Notes: generated by a model not told the origin, from the sequence alone. DNA of 64,000 nt from Druceiella hillmani (GCA_039881145.1 JAYKKI010000006.1:22566501-22630500), one strand, 5' to 3'; shown: positions 48,389 to 60,120, numbered from the stretch's first letter. A program made the numbers and translations.

Positions 48389-49289
48389 TAAGGTAGGTTC
48401 GTAAGTAATATTTAAGTATGAATTACTGTTGTTGGAGTTAGTTTCTTAAGACGTGTTTGAGCATGATATACTGTTGTTGAAATAGCGAACGTTTGCATGT
48501 CACTAGCACTTAAAATACTTTCTTTTACGCAACAATAAATATAGAAGATCACGTAATTTATTAAACTAAATGCCTTATTCCCGAATTCCATATTTTTTAA
48601 AACTATTATTGTTTTAGATTCATGTAAGTGATTTAAAAAATAATTCGGCTGTTAAAAAATTTAAATTTCGATGTACCTCTTTGTTTTCATTTAATTTGAG
48701 AGATTTTTAATTAAATAAATTTAGAAAAAAGTTATCAAACGTGATGACGTTTTACAATCTATCACATTAGTAATCTGTGCATGGGGATACACCAAATCTA
48801 GTCAATTTATCTACGTTACATTTACGAATTCAGAACTTTTTTTAATACAAAGAGCCCTTAAAGAAATTTTCGAATAATTTTTTGTTATTAACTAGATAAA
48901 ATCGCATCAAACTTCAGCCCAAATTAGCCATAAAGCATCACATATTACAAGTTCCTCGGCTACAACTCATAATCGAATTTACAAGAACACTGGAGGCGAT
49001 GCTAAGCTGCGTAGAAAAGATCACACATTCACTTGAATGGAAAATTGTGTTTTGCCGTAGAAGGTAGCGAGGGAGGGCAAATAAAATCTTATATGCGGGT
49101 CATCGACCCTACGACGGTGATCTGTTAAACATTTTAAGAGTCTGTTCATAGTTGCTTTTGATATGGTAACAATTACGGTAAGATGCCAAGTTTCTAATGA
49201 GAAAATATTGTGGCCTGAATTCAAACTACATTAAGAGGCCAACAATATTTTACACGGCGAGTGTTAACCTGTTCTTTGATAATTGGCGA

Positions 49290-49638
49290 TAACCAATCAA
49301 ATAAAAGCAATTCTATTTTTGATGCGAATGAATTGAACGTCTAAAAAAAACTAAAAAGTTAAAAATGGTGTTTGTCCGCCAATAAGCTATATTATGTATT
49401 TCCTCATTAAAGTATTGTGTTTCAAAAAGGAGAATAATTTTCCCATTTCACAAAGGATTAAAAAATGAATACTTTCAACGAATTAATTTTTCGAGAAGCG
49501 GACAATAAGTTAAGATATCTCGTGCATATATATCTTTACTCCGTGTTAACAAAATTGTGTAGTTATTGTTCTGAACTTTCTTCACTGAAGTGTTGGTTCT
49601 TAATCAGCTTCAAATCAAACCGCCTTCATTGCCCACAT
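49290..49638. other. Spacer between the duplication and the hAT relic
   Basis: AT-rich with no recognised feature. A 79-codon frame at 49465-49704 ends inside the hAT terminus and is not considered a gene. Confidence 0.5.
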
Positions 49639-51480
49639 CAAGGGCGGATACATATTTTTTTCTGGAGGGGGGCACAACCAAGTTTGCAACGAGTGTCCTC
49701 ATAGGTTTTTTAATATTTATTGTAAATAAAGACATATTAGAAATAATATCATTTGTATTATTTATTCGTATTATTAATGCAAAAATTATATATGACTAAA
49801 TTTCCTTTTAAGTTTTCTTTCATGTTTCCGGCTGAATACAACCAATACTTCATCAGCGTTCATCGATGACATAATTTCTTGTTGAATTTGCAGTAAAACT
49901 AGTCCATTCAAACGACCTTCTGTCATCCTGCTATAAAGGTAAGTTTAGAGTCGTCGTAAAGTGGAGAAAGATCGCTTGGCAATGCTACTTGTTACGGGAA
50001 AGGTACATAACGATTGACACAGTATTTTTATATTTGGCTGCACCGTTGCTCTTGTATAGGCCTCTGTTGGAAATTATGGCAAATTTTCTTTCGTCTCCGT
50101 TAAATTATTTTGCCTTTAAACGGTATAATCCAGAAAATAATTCAGAAAAGAAATGTATACCGACAGTCGTTAACACTCTTTAGCAGATTGAGCCTGAAAA
50201 TTAGATCTGTTTGATTGACGATTGGTTACTCTGAATATTGCGATTTCTGTTCCAAATAAATTTGATAGGCCTTCAAATTTATTAAAAAGCTTCTTAAAAT
50301 CAAAAGGCAACGTAATACTTATACGGATACGCCATGTAAGTATCACTTTGCTTTTCGATGCTGACGGTAGTCGTGTCGTCAAGCTTCATAGCCGAAAGTA
50401 TCTCAACTTCGATGGGTTGTAATGGCCAAGATAAAGGGAGAATAATATTTAAAATAAAAGCGCGGATAACCAAGCTTATAAGCAATTGTCTCTAGATTAT
50501 AGCCTGTAGCAGCAAAAATGCATTTGTAGCACATTGGTCCCCTTCATCGGCCATTTTTTTAAAAATTATAGAAAGACAGGGTAAAACGTCTAAAAATGTT
50601 AGAACTGCTTCATGTATTTCTACCCATCTAATCTCACACATTTTCCTTAGTATATTTTGGTTTACTTTGGGTTAATTAGCTCGCACATCTTCTTGGACGA
50701 TATAAATTCGTCCAGCTGACACACGGAAAAGGGTCGCAACGGTAGAAATAACTACCACAGCGTTTTTTTATGTTAGGGATGGTTGAGGCTATACTAATGA
50801 CTAAGTTGAGTCGGTGACTAGCAGTGTATTTAAAAAGCTAAATGCCGAATATTGGATACATATGCCTAAATTGATTTTATTTTACCATTTTTTTTATATT
50901 TGCTTCTCCATAGCAAGGTTGAACTCGACATAATGTAATGTCTAATTTCAAGCCTTCCAACGCCTTCAAAATATAATGAGCAATATTTTCAACAGAAAGG
51001 TGCATTATTCCAATAAACTCAAAAGGTCTTTTTGTATTTCATTCGTTTTAATGTCAAAAAAGCGAATACAAATAGCAACTATCCGTGCTCACTAATTGAA
51101 ACATCTGTGGTCTGGTATGATATAATAGAAAAATATTAGGCTTTTTTAGTTTTGTTATGTTTGTAATTAATTCCTCGCAGCACTTGATCAAATAATTTTG
51201 TATCAACTTGTTGATCTAAGAAGCATTTTTAGCACAATTTTTGATGTGCTCACGCAGTATCTTGTCCCAACGTCAATTCGGAATTTCAATAGTATCCTCC
51301 AGGAAAAAAACAACTAAAATAACATCCTCCAAGATAATTTTTTGAATATAAACGATATGACATAGCTGTTTTATAATAGGTGGAAGGTTTTTACAATTCT
51401 CTTCAAATGTTTTTCTTTCCTGAGATCTCATGCAAACTACAACATCCATTGATTTTTCCTCCATTATCAAAAAAATTCAT
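49639..51480 (-). pseudogene. hAT transposase relic (DUF4371/dimerisation-domain type) with one terminus
   Basis: On the minus strand, scattered over frames, are ILREHIKNCAKNAS (~51235), YFSIISYQTTDVSISEHG (~51110), KALEGLKLDITLCRVQPCYG (~50950) and ASHRLNLVIS (~50815). Next come RVTNRQSNRSNFQAQSAKEC (~50225-50170), SIAKRSFSTLRRL (~49985) and MTEGRLNGLVLLQIQQEI (~49920). The tail ends KFSHI and a stop at 49786. This is the order of the hAT group with DUF4371 and a C-terminal hAT dimerisation region. The left terminus starts at 49639 with CAAGGGCGGATAC and a TTTTTTTCTGGAGGGGGGCA run, close to the CAGGGGCGGATC ends of such elements. The bases before it are GCCCACAT. The opposite end was not found. 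Numerous stops and frameshifts show it is inactive. Confidence 0.8.
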
Positions 51481-51599
51481 GCCACTATATAACTTTTTTT
51501 TTGAAATTCCTTGGCGTAGAAACTTGAAATTTCACAAAATTCTACACAATATTGACTCGTACATACTATACTAGCTACTACTTGAAAATATTGATTTTT

Positions 51600-52520
51600 T
51601 AGGGGGAATTAAAACAAAAATAAATTCTATAGATAGTATTCGATATCGTTTGAAAGGGTTAGCTATAGCGGCCCAAAAAGTTTTTTTTTCATAATTTTAG
51701 GTATTATATATTCAGAAATATACCGAACAAATATTTTTCCTGTACCTCTGTTTATTTTCTAGACTACTCAAATTATAAAAAAAACGGATATTTTAGAAGT
51801 CTGCGCGACGGTGCTTCTCCACACTGTCGATCCAGAGCGTCGATAGAGACCAAACCTCAACGAAGAAGAAACCACATAGGCATATAATGCTCGAACCCCG
51901 TCATTTTTTCCCACTCGGTGTTAGATTACCAAATAGTACATCTAAAGTTTTGTATTATTCGGTCAACACAACATTTATACTAAACAAATATCGTTCTACG
52001 GAAACGTAGTAAACAATTAAAGGCAATTTTGTTTATACTTTAAGTAATATTTCTCATTTCAATTTAAGTGTTGTAGATGATCTTTTATTCGAACACTTTT
52101 TGTAAGACATCAAAAATTAAGGGAATAAACCGATACTATCTATATGCAGCTTACTAGTTCTTATAAGTTGTTCTATATTTTTTCAAAATTCTTTGAATAA
52201 ATCAGCACTCATCTGAACTGTAAAACGTATCACCAAATCAGTGACGTACGACTAGGCCAATGCCAAATTTCCTTTATCCGCTCTTTACATTTATTATCCG
52301 CTTTCATGTCACTAACTCTTGGTCGTCCTTAAAACCTTGAATATATACCCGTGCACGCACTTAAAGTTCTTCAAATATTTCTTGTCAACAACGATCGACA
52401 GGAGAGCTCCCACATCTTCGAACACACAACTTGCGCCCCCTCCACTTGTTTACTCACATTCTTCATTCGAATTGTCAACGCGTAAAACAAGTGGGTTTTG
52501 CGACGTTGCGTAATTTCGTT
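51600..52520. other. Unassigned sequence beyond the hAT relic
   Basis: A GC-richer zone at 51800-51900 and 52230-52560 may include the missing end of the hAT element. ACTTGCGCCCCCTCCACTTG at 52429 is loosely complementary to the GGAGGGGGGCACAACC of the known end. A 60-codon minus-strand frame overlaps it. Nothing firm can be said. Confidence 0.3.
51643..51668 (+). repeat. Dispersed motif, copy 3
   Basis: GATATCGTTTGAAAGGGTTA, followed by a T-run and a TATATTCAGAAA-like stretch that also follows copy 4. Confidence 0.4.
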
Positions 52521-52531
52521 TGATGCTTTTG

Positions 52532-52981
52532 CAGGGCTGTACCTCGCCTTCACCTTTTCGCAGCGATCTACTTAATATTACAATAGTGTTTCAACAATCT
52601 GATATTTTATTTCTACTTTATTTAATAATATAGCCCTTTGTTCCTTTCTTTTAATTGTCCTGTATCTCAAAGCGATAAATGAAAATATAAAATCACTCAC
52701 GAGTCTCTCTATACATCACAGCTTGGAATTAGGCATAGAAAAAAATAATTTAACTCGTACACATCTCAATAATACCATGTCCGTAATAAGGCTCAAAAAT
52801 GTTCCTATGGAAATTATAGGGGAAGGTGGAATTAAGTACTAGAACTTTGTTTCCGTTCCCTTATATGGCATGTGGTATCGTTTGAAATATCCAGTTATGT
52901 TGTCAATTTTTTTTTTAATTTTATGTACTATATTTTCAGATACGACGACGTCATAGTAACTGAAAATATACTACAGCCCTG
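52532..52981. mobile_element. Possible hAT-type MITE (weak)
   Basis: CAGGGCTGTA at 52532 has its exact reverse complement, TACAGCCCTG, at 52972-52981. CAGGGCTG ends are typical of hAT elements. The 8 bp outside each end (TGCTTTTG and AAAGATGT) do not match, so no target-site duplication supports it. Inner sequence shows no coding. Confidence 0.3.
52874..52898 (+). repeat. Dispersed motif, copy 4
   Basis: GGTATCGTTTGAAATATCCA, inside the possible MITE at 52532-52981. Confidence 0.35.
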
Positions 52982-53362
52982 AAAGATGTAGTAGCCAATA
53001 CCTCATGTTGTGAAAAATGTATATTTCTAATTAATTTAACAAATACTGTGTACTCTTAAATTTATAAGAACCTACGTAAGTATGGAACGCTCATAGTGTG
53101 AGTTCTATTCACAAATAACAGATTGTGTAGTATTTTAATATTAAAATGGCAATGTGGCGCCCATATTGAAGAATTATACAGATATCTCTGTATGAGGAAT
53201 ATATCACGCAAATGGGTTTTGTATTCATAATCTCATCAATGATTATTCTTTGAAGCAAAATGATGACATAACAAAATACAGACATTAAAAAATTAGTAAA
53301 AACTTGTAAATAAATATATTTTTTACTATTAGATTGTCACCGTAATATGTTGGGTTGATAAC

Positions 53363-53505
53363 AAGGCATACGACCTTAGGTGGCTTGGCGCACCGCAAGG
53401 ACCTAGGTTCGATTCCCGGCTGCTCGTCGACGTGGGCTGGATTGGTGTTATGATTGACTGTAAGAGATTGCTTTCGTAGCAATAAGCTTGCCATATTTAT
53501 TATTT
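53363..53505 (+). mobile_element. tRNA-derived SINE copy
   Basis: TGGCTTGGCGC (53381) fits an RNA polymerase III A box and GGTTCGATTCC (53406-53416) is a textbook B box with a following CGGC. Then come CTGCTCGTCGACGTGGGCTG and AGAGATTGCTTTCGTAGCAA. It is not a tRNA: there is no cloverleaf around the boxes. A second diverged copy is at 38640-38795 on the other strand. Confidence 0.7.
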
Positions 53506-54189
53506 AGATACATTAAAGTAGAGAAATAAACAAATTGTTATTCCTAGAAGAACAATTATCTTCTATCGATTATTTATTCAATCGCATTGATACATTCAAG
53601 CAAATGTTTCAATATTTCAGCCATTTCCAAAAAGCGTACGTTTTAGATATTTTGCATGTCTTTAATAGCATGTGGATAAATATATTTGACGTACTTTTAT
53701 GCGGTTTTGGTGCAAAAGAATTCTCTTTTCAACCAGTTTAACAAAGATTTAATAAGTTAAAATGGTCTATAGAGATTGTTTTTTTAAATTGGGCGGCCAC
53801 TTTGACAAACTATTGAATAAAAGTATTACGATGTATTATATTGTTTTTCTAGAGTCCCAAATAAAACTGGGCTTAAAAACAACGAAAACAAAACGTGAGC
53901 GCAAACTTTATAAAAAAAGTTTGAATTAAAATTGTAAATTAATATATTTTATGAGTATGCGCAATTTCCGAGTAAAGTGTCTAAGTCAAAGAGTTTTTAA
54001 GGAAATTTCCTTCAATATTTTAGTAATATTTTTAAAAATTTCTTTGATATGCCACAAGATCTAAGAATTTTTTTTAAAATTGTATAAATTACTTGGATTC
54101 TCAATTTGCTTAGTTTTTTTACTATTCAAATATATGCATATTAATATGCTTTATCACTACGTTTAGTATCGTTTCGTAAGCTTATGAGA

Positions 54190-55160
54190 AAGTCCATAGT
54201 ATTAATGGTAAAGAAGCTTCATCACAAGAGGCACCAAGTAAATGGTTTACTCGTTTCTGCTCAGGAACTTTAATTTAAGAAGCCTTAAGACGCACAGCAC
54301 TCTGGTCGACGACCAATCGTTGTAAAAGTCGACGAAATTATTCAAAAAGCTGAGGTAGACCGGTACACTTCATTTTATCATTATTTATTTTTGGTGAACT
54401 AAATATTAACCAAAAGACGATTTGGAACTATGAGCATAAAGCTGGATACAGAAGAAGCTCGGTATTTGGATACTATATGAATAACAGTAAACAATTTAAT
54501 GGAACGAGTTTCCATGTGTGAATCGCTACCGAAACGAAACTAAACCGAACCATTTTTGGAGGAATTGAAAACTAGCGACGAAAAGTGGATCACATATAAT
54601 GCCAATAATATGTTTGAAAGTTTGTGATTCAAGGTAAATGTAACTCCATAGATGGTGGCAAAAACCCGTATTGATGCCACATAATGTAACGGTTTGTCTT
54701 TGGTGAGACCGGAAGGAAAACGTGCTTAAAGAGCTGCTTAAACCTACCCAGACGATTAATTCCACTCTTTACTGTTAATAACAAATGCGATTAAAGCATA
54801 CAATTGAGGTAAAACAGCGATAATTGATCCATAGAAGAAGCGTCGTCTTCCATCAGGTCAATGCTAGAGCACACTCATTTTTAATACCTTGGCAACAATT
54901 GAAATATATTGGCTAGGAAGTTTTGATGCATCCACCGTGGATGGTGGATGCATCATAACTTTGATGGTGTTGCATCAAACATGGAGCTGGTCTCATCCGT
55001 CTATCATTTGTTTCGGTCTCTGCGCGGTGTAAAGATTACATCAAAAGAGACCTGTGAAAATCACTTGGTTCAATTTTTCGCTCAAAAATCCTGGAAGTTC
55101 TATAGTGATGGCATAATTATTTAGGTTAAAGATTATCGACAGCGGCATATATTTCATTTA
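54190..55160 (+). pseudogene. Mariner-family transposase, decayed, with snap-back insertion
   Basis: KWFTRFCSGTL (~54240), RPIVVKVDEIIQKAEVDRYT (~54310), INQKTIWNYEHKAGYRRSSV (~54408), RVSMCESLPKRN (~54507) and FLEELKTSDEKWITYNA (~54555) follow mariner order. RWWQKPVLMPHNVT (~54655), RRSVVFHQVNARAH (~54840), PWQQLKYIG, then LMHPP, and finally SLRGVKITSKETCENHLVQF (~55015) complete it. The first catalytic Asp (SDEKW) is kept. The second, normally in HQDNA, is Val here (GTC). The third (SPDLA-type box) is destroyed by a palindromic interruption. It has several frameshifts and stops and cannot be active. Terminal repeats were not identified. Confidence 0.85.
54930..54961. repeat. 12-bp palindrome inside the mariner relic
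   Basis: TGATGCATCCAC and GTGGATGCATCA flank CGTGGATG. The stretch replaces the expected coding sequence after LMHPP and looks like a replication snap-back copy. Confidence 0.75.
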
Positions 55161-55173
55161 TTAATGTTCATTT

Positions 55174-55201
55174 AATATATATATATATTTATATATATAT
55201 T
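55174..55201. repeat. Short (AT)n tract
   Basis: AT repeats with one TTT interruption, just after the mariner relic. Confidence 0.9.
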
Positions 55202-55204
55202 CTT

Positions 55205-56184
55205 TTGCGTAAAAAACGGCCGGTTTTGATTTTATCATATTATTAACAAAATATTATTTGTTAAGAGGTTGTATTAATTGTAATTGTTACTGGCAGGTAT
55301 AGTGTATTCTGGCACATAAAAACGAACGTTCTAAATTTATAATTGATTCTTTTTGGATGAAAATTCTCTTTCACTGACAAAAACATATTTTTTGGCGGTA
55401 AATGAAATCCAACTCTTATTAAGATTTTTATTTTAAGTAATACATTTTAAACAAGAAAACTCTACTCTACATGAAAACTTAAAGATTGTAACGTAAATTT
55501 TACCTCAAATGAAAAATATGTGGTGAAGCAAAAAATCACTATTACTTTTCGAATCTAGAAAGTTGAATTCATTAATATGACCAAAATTATATGTTTCAAA
55601 ACAATTTTTCTCAGGAGCTTCTTCTTAAGACCGTAATTAAAATAAGATGCCTTAAAAATTATTAAAATACAATATCGATTTCTGGTAACTCCCACCCTAA
55701 TTTCGGTGCCGATGTTAGATACTTTGTATACTTAAAATAACCCGGATATTCTGGTTGGTAGTCAACCTCACACTCTATAGTATTACTGACAATGATTATG
55801 GACGACTACGCGAGTCATTAAAACGACGCAAATGTTAATATACTCAATGTTTGTTCGTAGTGTGTTAATTCGTGATATTTTACATGCACAATTTTAAATG
55901 CCGGCAATTCGAAGATTTCATACTCGACTTTCTGATTTCCTACTTGTTTTACTCACCCATTTATGCCCATATCTCTTTATTTTTCGGCTTCAATATTGAC
56001 TTTATAGTATATATGAACAGATTAACTTAAATAATATCTTGAAACTTACTTCCGCTTTTTTCAAGATTTTGGCGTTATATAATATTTGTTAAAATTTTTC
56101 TAAGAACGTTTGAAGTTGATATTAATAAAATTTTAAATAGTGATAAAACATATAAACTCGAATACTGTTTAACAGTTAATAATT

Positions 56185-56234
<50 letters not shown>

Positions 56235-57240
56235 AGCATGGCAGAGGGACAAAATGAGTAATTATCTATTGAAAGAACAAGTTACGGGAATTCCAAAATA
56301 ATTTGTTCCAAAATTTTATGAAAGGTAGACCCAGAAACTGTCACACTTCTCGAAACCGAGACTCACCTTCGAGAATGCTTACTACTGAATTATAAAGAAA
56401 ATAGGGGAAATATATATTTAAAATTTAGTAGGAAACTGCAGGAATGATTCTAAATATTACAGGTTTTAGAAAATTCACGATAATTTTATGTTTGTGAAAT
56501 ATGTATCAGGGAATATAGTGAAAAATAATATTTGTAAATAGTTAAATAGAAATAAGATAAATACTCACATGTTTGTGTATGAATATTTATGTAACCCTCT
56601 TAGTGCGAGTTGTACTCACACTTAACCGGTTTTATTCATTTTGAGTTCCATCGTGAAAAGAGTACAAGGAAAATAAATGCATTTTTCTCACTTTAAACTA
56701 AATCCTTTTACTTTCTATATTTTCACTTAAATTAATTTGTAGGGTCCTGAACCTTAAAAGGAAAAACGGGACCTTTATTAGATCAGTCGCGTGTCTCTTC
56801 ACATGTCGGTTACATCCATTTTTCTCTGAAATGACTTGTGGTAGAAACATGAATGTTGTCATGGTAATAAAATATTTTAAACCTCACATATTATAGATAA
56901 AACTCAAAAATATTAATTTGGAAGTTTCTAAAAGTCCAAATTAAATGGTTGAAAATTGTAATAATTTCTTAAGTATACTTTACTTGGTTGAAAATTGTAA
57001 TGATTCAAAATGATAATATTTTATTTTTATTTTTTTTTAATTATTGCACGGGAATAATTTATTTTAGATATCAATAAAATTTGTCAAACTTAATTTCATC
57101 GCCACCTATGTGAGGAATGACATTTACGACTTGACGTTTTGTCAAATGATTAAAAGTGCCAACAACATTGTATTGAATTTTATTGAAATCTCGAAGGAAT
57201 TTCTGTTGCATTCCTTTTTTAAATAATAAAATTGTCCTTT
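55205..57240. other. AT-rich sequence, nothing recognised
   Basis: GGTTGAAAATTGTAAT is duplicated near 56948 and 56986. No gene or element was recognised. Confidence 0.5.
56188..56231. repeat. (AT)n microsatellite
   Basis: Uninterrupted run of about 22 AT repeats. Confidence 0.95.
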
Positions 57241-57243
57241 ATT

Positions 57244-57283
57244 TCCTTTGTTTAGTTTTGTTGTCCTTTGTTTAGTTTTGTTC
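57244..57283. repeat. 20-bp tandem duplication
   Basis: TCCTTTGTTTAGTTTTGTT is repeated back to back at 57244 and 57264. Confidence 0.85.
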
Positions 57284-57351
57284 GTTCTTTTAGAAAAATT
57301 TTGCATTCAATTTTTCGAAACCTTCTACAAGTATACATCATTAATCATTTT

Positions 57352-57670
57352 TCTGTTGCTTTCGAGTTCTCAACGGGCATGGATAATAACTATATATCCT
57401 AGCCGTATAGTTATTTTTAAACTATTAAAGTGCAAGAATCTTTAATTGTATATCCAAGCAGTAAAGTCCTGTGATCAGTTACTTTAAACTATTGAAGTGC
57501 GAGGACTCTTAAATATATATACTAGCAATAAGTTCTGTGATCGGTTACTTTGAACTCTAAAAGGCTAATTAAAAGATTAATTATTGTATGCCGTAGCAGC
57601 AAAATATCAGTTTCTTTGAACTCTTAAAGTGCGTGAACAATCTACACATCTAAGCCGCAAGGCCTTGGTA
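57352..57670. repeat. Diverged minisatellite, five units of about 66 bp
   Basis: Units begin GTTGCTTTCGAGTTCTC (57352, short first unit), AGTTATTTTTAAACTATT (57409), AGTTACTTTAAACTATT (57477), GGTTACTTTGAACTCTAA (57543) and AGTTTCTTTGAACTCTTA (57609). A second shared feature late in the unit is TGTGATC or ATATC preceded by a CNAGC...GTAA-like stretch. The units differ at many sites, so the array is old. Small frames crossing it are not genes. Confidence 0.8.
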
Positions 57671-57674
57671 AAAC

Positions 57675-58155
57675 TTCAATTTTAAATCGGACTGTGCTAT
57701 GGAACATTAATTCTAGAAAGTTCTATATCCTAATTTTAAAATATGAGTGCAAGAAGATTAATGAGTTGTGTATTAGAAAAATAAATGATGAAACTGGTCC
57801 TGATGTTTTTTATTCGGAAGACCCGTTTAAAACGTTTCCTCCAATTTAAATCAGATTGTGAATTATCCTGCCGATCAATGATGACCAGCTTTGAGTCGAG
57901 ATTTTGCATCATCATCTTCAGGTAAACATCTGGTGGAGCAGCAAATGACTTTGAGAACCATTTTGTTACGATACGGTCAGTGAATGCCAATTTTTCATAC
58001 AGATGGCGAATTTATTTTGTCGTATAACAGTAAAAAATTGAGAGTCATTATTTCATTAAAACCTAATTTAATTGTTAGCTGGTATTTTTTTAAAGTTTTA
58101 TGTCCCACCACCTACCAACCAAACCGTTATTTTTAAATAACTGAAACCCATTAAA
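57675..58155. other. No firm feature
   Basis: A minus-strand frame of 84 codons (57736-57990) is slightly GC-richer than background and contains FAAPPDVYLKMMMQNLDSKL. I do not recognise it and see no splice or start support. Confidence 0.3.
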
Positions 58156-58158
58156 AAA

Positions 58159-58173
58159 ATATATGTATATATG

Positions 58174-58233
<60 letters not shown>
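58159..58233. repeat. (AT)n microsatellite, interrupted
   Basis: AT tract with GTATAT and AAAT interruptions in its left half. Confidence 0.95.
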
Positions 58234-58238
<5 letters not shown>

Positions 58239-58365
58239 ATTCTAAAATTATCTTGATAAACATTTTATATAAGTAAGTTTATTAAGGGGTAATACAAACA
58301 AAATGGTGAAAGGATAGGGAAATAATAAATGAGATAAATAGGAAATCAAATAAATTTAATTTCAC

Positions 58366-58773
58366 ATGTGGATTATCAACAGATTAGTTTACATCGAAAT
58401 TATTAATAATGAATTTTGTTTAAATTACATGACAATGTTTTCGGATTTAATAAAAGACCTCGTTTTCAATCACAATAGAAAATCCTACAAAACTTCCATA
58501 GGTAGGTGGAACTTTTTTATAATAATATATTGTAAACACTTATCTCCTGAATATTTGGAACTTTCAATAGTGTCTTACCGTGAGGTGAAAACCTCATGGA
58601 AAGACACAATTGAAAGTTTCCTTTTAAACCATTTAAAAATAAAAAAATCAAAAATTATTCAATTGGCAAACACTTTTGGTATATCGAAGAGTATACACCT
58701 CTTCGAATTTATTGAATACCCTAGAAGTACCGCTTTCCAAAACATTAAGCTGCAAAACATAAGGCTACGTTAG
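58366..58773 (+). other. 135-codon open frame containing two hairpins, unassigned
   Basis: This is the longest open frame in the window, starting with ATG in AT-rich context. The translation is rich in I, K, L and N and matches no family I know. Two foldbacks lie within it, at 58557-58621 and 58684-58706, and they shape much of its C-terminal half (SIVSYREVKTSWKDTIESF comes from the first). The length is not far beyond chance over 64 kb. I rate an RNA or foldback-element explanation at least as likely as a protein. Confidence 0.2.
58557..58621 (+). repeat. 30-bp imperfect hairpin with GAAA loop
   Basis: The arms at 58557-58586 and 58591-58621 pair except for one single-base bulge, two A-A mismatches and one G-T wobble. 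The loop is GAAA closed by GGT/ACC. Bulge, mismatches and length are within the range of microRNA precursors, although a 4-nt loop is small for one. Confidence 0.75.
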
Positions 58774-58779
58774 CGTAAA

Positions 58780-60120
58780 ACTTTAAGCGTAAACATTGTC
58801 GTCCATTGATACCACGGTATAGTTTCACAAGCCGTTTCATTGCAGACACTACGGCCATAACTTTAAAAATAATATGAATACATTACGATATTTGTTATAT
58901 TGCGACAATATGTAACGGCGGTGATGCTTATATCATAATTACAGAAACCGCGATACGAGCTGCCACCGTTTTGTCAACGACTTTTCATATTATTTGAACT
59001 TAAATTATGTAATTTAATTGGTTATTGTTTCTCCCATCGTATTCAAGAAAGTTTTTGTATTTACCGTCTTTTTCGGATATTTGTACACTTCATCAATATA
59101 TAAATAATAATTGTAATTAATATCATCTCCAATAATTATTGATATATCCATTAAAACGTATTATTAAAAATTAGTTATAAATGCTCTTGAACTACTCTGG
59201 GCAAGAAATTAAATTTTATGTAGACGTTCAAATCAAAAAGTTAAATTCGATCATTAACACGATTTGTAAATCTTCGCTTTGTGATAATATCGTATACATT
59301 AATGTGCAGTTATTTGATTGGAAATAATACTGAAAAGAGCTATTTGAGATAAAAAAAAACTAAATAATCATGAATATGGCTGGACAAGTTGTTTCTCTCT
59401 TTACTGTCTTGTCCGTATTACTCTTGAAACGAATGCAATCATATTATTTGCATATAAAGCTGCTTATATCATTAGACTCAAAATTTTAGTAAAATTATTT
59501 AAGTTTTTGTATTAAAAAAATGTATGAGTTTCTTATCCTTATTCGTTCCAGTCAGATTTTATAATCGGCATGGGTGAAAGTAATTTCCTTTAAATAAGGC
59601 AAAAAATGTTATCCATTTTTTTAATTATAAATCATTATATTAAAAAATGTGTGCTGATAATTATTTGATCTTAAAATTAATTTTGTTCTCCTGGCTGTTA
59701 CATGAAAGAACGATTTATTTCAACGTCCTAGAGCGCTCAAGAATATTTACTCGAATTGCTGTATTTTATTTTCTTATGTTGTTATTATTTGTACTACAGT
59801 TTATAGTTTGCCTTCTTATACTACATCTAAATGGCCAACGCTTTGAGTAAATTCCTAAGTTGGTCATAAGATTTTAAAAGAAAAAATATAAATAAATAAA
59901 GTTCATAAATTCAGTGTAAGGTAATAACAGCGAGCAAAACGGAGATATTTCTGCTTCCTGTCGCAAGTATATTTCGTGGTGAAAATAATTGTTATCAAAA
60001 TATAATGTAGTTTTATAAGAAACTTCACGAAGATACAAAAAAAGGATTTGAAGACGGTTTTTAACTAAATAATAAATAAACTTTCCTATCCAAACGGCAG
60101 ACAAATTAATTTTTTTGTTT
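58780..60120. other. AT-rich sequence, nothing recognised
   Basis: A GC-richer patch at 58820-58985 is unassigned. Small frames are without motifs. Confidence 0.5.

Larger units (their letters stand above)
45985..48560. other. ~2.6 kb present only in duplication copy 2
   Basis: Homology to copy 1 stops near TTGCTGAATATATATTAA and resumes near 48560-48700, where it matches 4066-4160. The extra sequence holds two AT microsatellites, a GC-richer 107-codon frame and a 27-bp tandem duplication. No transposase or matching terminal repeats were found. It is either an insertion into copy 2 or a loss from copy 1. Confidence 0.6.
41915..49290. repeat. Ancient large duplication, copy 2 (interrupted)
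   Basis: This is the second copy, in the same orientation as 60-4790 and about 42 kb downstream. Homology runs to about 45985, stops, and resumes at about 48560-48700 with the stretch matching 4090-4160, where both copies share CAATNTATCACATTA. The remainder aligns to copy 1 up to about 4790. The ~2.6 kb between is absent from copy 1. Alignment was by eye. A pairwise alignment would give exact edges and identity. Confidence 0.78.

Noticed and set aside
53377..53430. A tRNA gene, because of the GGTTCGATTCC box
   Set aside because: No acceptor stem or anticodon arm fits, and the sequence continues as a repeat found elsewhere in the window.
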